From Ehrlichia ruminantium str. Welgevonden (GTDB lineage Bacteria; Pseudomonadota; Alphaproteobacteria; Rickettsiales; Anaplasmataceae): DNA of 64,000 bases. The DNA lies in the NCBI RefSeq assembly GCF_000026005.1, contig NC_005295.2:992001-1056000 (forward strand). The letters are read 5' to 3'. Made by a program: the position numbers and the translations under genes. The notes below the pieces were generated by a model, which was given only the letters and a program-made list of their open reading frames with translations, had not been told where the DNA came from and searched no databases. Below, piece after piece: positions 59,496 to 64,000 of the stretch; positions within the stretch are counted from its first letter, which is position 1, and each line of letters starts with the position of its first letter.

Positions 59496-60347
59496 ATGAA
59501 ATTCAAAACACAAATACTAGGTTGTTTTAACTTTACCCCTGATTCATTTTCAGATGGAGGACAGTTTTTTACTGTAGAAAAAGCAATCAAACAAACAGAA
59601 CATTTAATCAATAGTGGAGCAGATATTATAGATGTTGGAGCAGAATCAGGAAAACCAAGATATATATATCAAGGAGATGAAACTCTAATTACACAAGAAG
59701 AAGAATGGAATAGACTAAAAACAATATTACCACAAATTGTAGAACTTGCTCACAGCCGCAATGTTAAAGTTAGTCTAGATACTAGAAATGCAAAAACTGC
59801 AGAAAAAGGATTGGCTTTAAATGTAGACTTCATTAATGATGCTACTGGAATATCAGATAGTAATATGATACCAGTATTATTAAATAGTTCTGCAAAAATT
59901 ATAATCTCACATAACCTAGGCGTACCGTTAATAATGGGTCAATTTATACCAAAAGGTGTTAACCCAATAACTGAAATTAAGCAATGGCTTAAAGATAAAA
60001 CTACAATGCTGATCAATGCAGGAATAAATAGAGATAGAATTATCGTTGACCCAGGTATAGGATGTGGGAAAAATGCAACACAATCATTATATATAATGAA
60101 AAATATAGATAAATTAAAGGAACTAAAGTATCCAATATGTCTTGGCCATTCTCGTAAATCTTGTCTTATGCAATTTGATCCAGAAGATAAAATACGTGAT
60201 AACCCTACAGTAATAGCATCATCTGCTTTGTTTTATAAAAATATAGACTTTTTTAGAGTACACAATGCTGAAATACATAGTAAAGCATTTAAAGTTATAA
60301 AAACTATGTTTCAAATTACCTTAAAAGATGTATATGATTCTTTATAA
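59496..60347 (+). CDS. dihydropteroate synthase-like protein, second copy
   Basis: The 283-residue protein is a close paralogue of the preceding folP: GCFNFTPDSFSDGGQFFTVE, SLDTRNAKTAEKGLALNVDF, INDATGIS, VDPGIGCGKNATQS, GHSRKSCL and FRVHNAE all align. The substrate loop has changed from AESTRP to AESGKP, so the conserved threonine and arginine are lost. That may alter or abolish pABA condensation. AGGAG lies seven bases before the ATG. The C-terminus is nine residues longer than in the first copy. It may be a diverging duplicate with another role. Confidence 0.82.
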   Translation: MKFKTQILGCFNFTPDSFSDGGQFFTVEKAIKQTEHLINSGADIIDVGAESGKPRYIYQGDETLITQEEEWNRLKTILPQIVELAHSRNVKVSLDTRNAKTAEKGLALNVDFINDATGISDSNMIPVLLNSSAKIIISHNLGVPLIMGQFIPKGVNPITEIKQWLKDKTTMLINAGINRDRIIVDPGIGCGKNATQSLYIMKNIDKLKELKYPICLGHSRKSCLMQFDPEDKIRDNPTVIASSALFYKNIDFFRVHNAEIHSKAFKVIKTMFQITLKDVYDSL

Positions 60348-60942
60348 ATTAGTTGCTATATAGTAAAGTACTCATTAAATGTAAAGTAGTTTTACTTTAG
60401 TAAAAAAATATCTATTTGGAATAATATTCACACTATTGAATAAATTGTGTATAAACCATATATAAACACTCTTCAGGTATGGTAATGCTATGGGTGTTCA
60501 TTTTTGGTGTTCATTTGCTGCAAACTTCAGATAATATATCAAGCTTATTAAATGGTGTGTTTTTTTGAAAGCTACTTCATATGTATATAATACCGTACTT
60601 AATATTACTTAACACTATATTTAGGATTCTAGATTAACAGTATTTTAGTAATGTAAAATACTCACATAACAATTTATATACGCTCACTTTACTTGATCAT
60701 CTCTCCCCTGATTTTCTAGTATAAATACACATAGTAATAAATTTCAGTTATATTTTACAAATACCTCTGAAATTATATCTCAGTTATACGACGAAGTCAT
60801 ACCAATTTACAATAAAATTTTACAAAGATAAATCAACAATATTACTAACTAAAAAGGACTATTAATAACACTATAAGCTTATCATCATGTAATAATAAAG
60901 GTTAACTTCTAATAAAACAAATCATCATGCTGAATAAAAACA
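60348..60942. other. spacer after the second folP-like gene
   Basis: About 600 bases between convergent genes. A weak hairpin (TAAAGTA and TACTTTA around GTTT, 60382-60399) lies 35 bases after the folP-like stop. Otherwise there is no gene, RNA or array. Confidence 0.45.
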
Positions 60943-62001
60943 TTACAAATCAATGTTTTCACCAGGTACATAAAAACTCTCCAAACTTAATTCACTTCTA
61001 TGTAAAGAAGAAACATTATCCTGATGAAGCTTTTTATAACCTATAGAAACCAAAGTAACAGACACAATACCTAATATAGCAGATCCAACACACACACCAA
61101 TGGATAAGTTTTTCATATCAACGACATTCATTATATTATTAACATGTAATAAAATAAACAATGATCCAAAAATACTAAACACTACCTGCATTAAAAAAAA
61201 CATTAACGCAAAAGGCATAACTGAATTGATTTTAAGCTCACTTGTAACAGATAAGTAAGGCAACCCTTTTACCATTTTATTAGTGTAATACTTATGAATA
61301 GATCGAGAATAGCAATAAAGTACTATATGATTTATTAGTTTATCATAATTACTTGAGATATTAATCGTTACATCATTACTCTCAGGGGGAAAAAACTCAC
61401 GAGATGCAAGAAGTTGTATAAATCTAAGATTTACTATACCTAATATAAGATCAGTACTGCAAAATCTCATCAACGTTTCTAAAGCAGAAGAATCCAAACT
61501 TAATTCCGAACAGATTGTACGAAATTCTTCAACAGATAGTAATTTACTTCTATCCAAGATATAAGAAATTTTCACACATCTACACATAGTACGCTTGATC
61601 CTTTCATTCCCTTTAAAACTTGGTATTACAATTCCTACCTGGATATACTTAGATTCACATTTTATCACTTTATCTAATAAACTACCGACACACCGCCTAT
61701 ATTCTTCCAGAATACTTTGAGATATACGTTGTTTCTTACTCCCCATATCAATATCAAATATTTTTAAAAGTACTTCTTTAATTAGTGCTTCCATTAAAAC
61801 AGATTGTTCACAATTGACAAAATGCCCTCTAGCTTCTCTACCGTGATATCTTGGTATTTCATATTTAAGTTCATTTATCCTATCAACTAAATTCTGTAAT
61901 TCTTTTTTTATTTCTTCATTTTTTTGTCTAGCAAAAAAATATGAAACTATTTCCATAGTACTTTCAATTAAATTATTTAATCCTACTTTCACTGCATGCA
62001 C
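60943..62001 (-). CDS. unknown membrane protein with coiled-coil N-terminus
   Basis: I do not recognise this 352-residue protein. It starts with a helical, charged region (ARQKNEEIKKELQNLVDRIN) and a long soluble middle. Two membrane segments follow near residues 262-290 (ALMFFLMQVVFSIFGSLFIL) and 300-325 (SIGVCVGSAILGIVSVTLVS), then a short tail. No signal peptide or catalytic motif is seen. It is divergent from carB and may be lineage-specific. Confidence 0.65.
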   Translation of the reverse strand: MHAVKVGLNNLIESTMEIVSYFFARQKNEEIKKELQNLVDRINELKYEIPRYHGREARGHFVNCEQSVLMEALIKEVLLKIFDIDMGSKKQRISQSILEEYRRCVGSLLDKVIKCESKYIQVGIVIPSFKGNERIKRTMCRCVKISYILDRSKLLSVEEFRTICSELSLDSSALETLMRFCSTDLILGIVNLRFIQLLASREFFPPESNDVTINISSNYDKLINHIVLYCYSRSIHKYYTNKMVKGLPYLSVTSELKINSVMPFALMFFLMQVVFSIFGSLFILLHVNNIMNVVDMKNLSIGVCVGSAILGIVSVTLVSIGYKKLHQDNVSSLHRSELSLESFYVPGENIDL

Positions 62002-62333
62002 TTGATTTCTCCATTAATATTTTATTATTAAACTAGAATATTATAATAAATTTTATACTATACAACTTAAAATTGTAAAATAATATGTTTTTTTAGAATA
62101 CTAAATGAGCAAATCTTACTTATCTTATATAAGTTAGTTATAACTTATGAACTACTATGTTAAATATATTTAACAATAAAAAGTCTGAACCAAATACCTA
62201 CCGGTAATATTTCAATCACTCACAATATAAATGGAAATTCACTACACCTTGAAAAAAAATTTTCATTTTTTTTATTTTGAAGATTCAATACTAGTAGTTT
62301 ATATTACTAGAAGCTTAATTCTTTAATTACATC
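62002..62333. other. divergent spacer with carB promoter
   Basis: The 330-base region separates two outward-facing genes. Apart from the promoter at 62277-62305 and an overlapping small hairpin (CTAGTA and TACTAG, 62291-62310), I see nothing further. Confidence 0.5.
62277..62305 (+). promoter_or_regulatory. candidate carB promoter
   Basis: TTGAAG (62277-62282) and TATATT (62300-62305) are 17 bases apart and 28 bases before the carB ATG. Both boxes match the sigma-70 consensus in four to five positions with ideal spacing. A 6-bp hairpin overlaps the -10. Confidence 0.45.
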
Positions 62334-64000
62334 ATGCCAAAACGTACAGACATAGAATCAATACTGGTAATCGGAGCAGGTCCAATAGTCATAGGACAAG
62401 GATGCGAGTTTGATTACTCAGGTACTCAAGCTTGCAAAACATTAAAAAAAGAAGGTTATAGGATAATCTTGATCAATTCTAATCCCGCAACAATAATGAC
62501 TGATCCAGAAATAGCTGATTCTACATATATTGAACCAATTACAACACATATTTTAGAAAAAATAATCATTAAAGAAAAACCAAGTGCTATACTTCCAACA
62601 GTCGGTGGACAAACTGCTTTGAATGCTGCAATAAGTCTTTGCAATACAGGAATATTGGAACAATATAACGTCAAGTTAATAGGAGCTACAAAAGAAGCAA
62701 TAAAAAAAGCAGAAGACAGAAATCTATTTCGTCAAGCAATGGATAGAATAGGAGTTAAATATCCAAAAAGCATCATCATAAGAAGTGTAGATGAAATAAA
62801 CTATGCCCTAGAATATATAGGACTACCAGCAATCATTAGACCATCATTTACACTAGGTGGTATAGGAGGAGGTATATCATATAATAAAGAAGAATTTCAA
62901 AAAAATATAGAATATGGACTAAATATCTCCCCAATATCAGAAGTTCAAGTAGATGAATCTATTATCGGATGGAAAGAATTCGAAATGGAAGTAATGAGAG
63001 ATAATAAAGATAATTGTATTGTTGTCTGTTCTATAGAGAATCTTGACCCCATGGGAGTACACACAGGTGATAGCATAACAGTAGCGCCAGCACTAACTTT
63101 ACGAGACGTAGAATATCAAAAAATGCGTGATATTTCTTTTTCCATTCTCAGAGAAATAGGAGTAGATACAGGTGGATCTAATGTACAGTTTGCAGTCAAT
63201 CCAAAAAATAATGATATACTCGTTATAGAAATGAATCCAAGAGTTTCTAGATCATCAGCACTAGCATCAAAAGCAACTGGGTACCCAATAGCTAAAATCG
63301 CTGCTAAGCTTGCTGTAGGATATTCTTTAAATGAAATACAAAATGATTGTACACAAGCTATTCCTGCATCTTTTGAACCAAGTATAGATTATATAGTCAC
63401 AAAAATCCCAAGATTTAATTTCGATAAATTTCGAGGAACAGATAAAGAGTTATCAACTTGCATGAAATCTGTAGGAGAAGTAATGGCACTTGGTAGATCA
63501 TTTCCTGAATCATTACAAAAAGCACTATGTTCACTAGAAATTGGATGCTGTGGATTAAATGAATTTTTCGATGATAATGTTGAAATAGATCAAATCTACA
63601 ACGCTCTTGTTAAGCTATCCCCTGAAAGAATCTTTATTATAGCAGATGCATTAAGACGTAATATAAGTATAGAAGAAATAAATAAAATAACAGGATACGA
63701 TAAATGGTTTTTAATGCAAATTCAAAATATTATACATCACGAACAAGATATAAAAAAATATGGGTTACCAAAAGACGCAGAAAAGTTACTGCTTCTAAAA
63801 AAAATGGGATTCTCAGATGAAAGGTTAGCACACTTAAGTAATAATACTGTAGAATACATAGAACATTTCAGGAACTCATTATGTATAAAGCCTGTATACA
63901 AACATATAGATACATGTGCCGGAGAATTTGAAACTAGTACGTCATATATGTATAGCTGTTATGAGGGAAATACATTCAGTAAAACCGAATGTGAATCTTT
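62334..64000 (+). CDS. carB: carbamoyl-phosphate synthase large subunit, 5' part
   Basis: CarB makes carbamoyl phosphate for pyrimidine and arginine synthesis with CarA. From the ATG at 62334 the frame reads [20 protein letters not shown] and stays open to the window end, 555 codons. It has [31 protein letters not shown], the ATP-grasp motif [43 protein letters not shown] and [20 protein letters not shown]. These cover the first carboxyphosphate domain and the start of the oligomerisation domain. The remaining half lies outside. carA is not adjacent upstream. Confidence 0.95.
   Translation, partial: MPKRTDIESILVIGAGPIVIGQGCEFDYSGTQACKTLKKEGYRIILINSNPATIMTDPEIADSTYIEPITTHILEKIIIKEKPSAILPTVGGQTALNAAISLCNTGILEQYNVKLIGATKEAIKKAEDRNLFRQAMDRIGVKYPKSIIIRSVDEINYALEYIGLPAIIRPSFTLGGIGGGISYNKEEFQKNIEYGLNISPISEVQVDESIIGWKEFEMEVMRDNKDNCIVVCSIENLDPMGVHTGDSITVAPALTLRDVEYQKMRDISFSILREIGVDTGGSNVQFAVNPKNNDILVIEMNPRVSRSSALASKATGYPIAKIAAKLAVGYSLNEIQNDCTQAIPASFEPSIDYIVTKIPRFNFDKFRGTDKELSTCMKSVGEVMALGRSFPESLQKALCSLEIGCCGLNEFFDDNVEIDQIYNALVKLSPERIFIIADALRRNISIEEINKITGYDKWFLMQIQNIIHHEQDIKKYGLPKDAEKLLLLKKMGFSDERLAHLSNNTVEYIEHFRNSLCIKPVYKHIDTCAGEFETSTSYMYSCYEGNTFSKTECES

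Noticed and set aside
62456-62674. Reverse-strand frame opposite carB
   Set aside because: Antisense shadow of a clear ATP-grasp gene.

Overview
The window looks like chromosome from an obligate intracellular Anaplasmataceae bacterium, most likely Ehrlichia and best matching E. ruminantium. The sequence is extremely AT-rich, only about 70% coding by my tally, and has long spacers with tandem arrays of 120-220 bp units. E. ruminantium is known for such arrays with variable copy number. The genus follows from the protein families and style; the species call is inference, because I could not run a database search.

Layout. 1-5.2 kb: the start of rpmF (L32), tgt (queuosine tRNA modification), a tandem array, then a leftward set pstB, dapB, a flavin reductase-like gene and ubiA. 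5.2-9.3 kb: a 2.2 kb empty spacer, then rpmH, rnpA and an AGCS-type sodium:amino-acid symporter. 9.3-14.3 kb: an empty spacer ending in a 142-bp array that runs into the 3' end of comEC; comEC starts against a perfect 44-bp palindrome. 15-32 kb: pheT, then the leftward block tRNA-Tyr, tRNA-Gly, tuf, S10/spc/alpha ribosomal genes with secY, adk, rpoA and rplQ. rpmD (L30) and rpmJ (L36) are missing from their usual places. 32.2-38.3 kb: rightward rlmB, cmk, rpsA, sppA, an ihfB-like gene, a ZauP-like coiled-coil gene with zapA, and an unknown membrane protein. 39.5-50 kb: hemH, a ZapE/AFG1 ATPase, a 121-bp array, a small unknown gene, an SPFH protein, and a cluster of small secreted proteins, one an ankyrin protein split at a run of nine A's. 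50-64 kb: addA without a nuclease domain and with a 133-bp array built on its 3' end, a quinone oxidoreductase, a type I secretion ABC transporter, a HIG1-like membrane protein, two tandem dihydropteroate synthase genes, an unknown membrane protein and the start of carB.

The core genes cover translation (ribosome, tuf, tRNAs, pheT, RNase P protein), folate, haem, quinone, diaminopimelate and pyrimidine/arginine precursor synthesis, protein export (secY, sppA, type I ABC) and cell division (zapA, zapE).

The most unusual pattern is that three spacer arrays (after comEC, addA and folP) repeat the 3' tail of the adjacent gene, including its stop codon. Copy-number change can then resize the spacer while regenerating a complete C-terminus, and could swap tail variants. 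Two arrays also show an alternating A/B order of unit types, which points to growth by dimer duplication. I did not see a defence system, CRISPR, insertion sequence or prophage.
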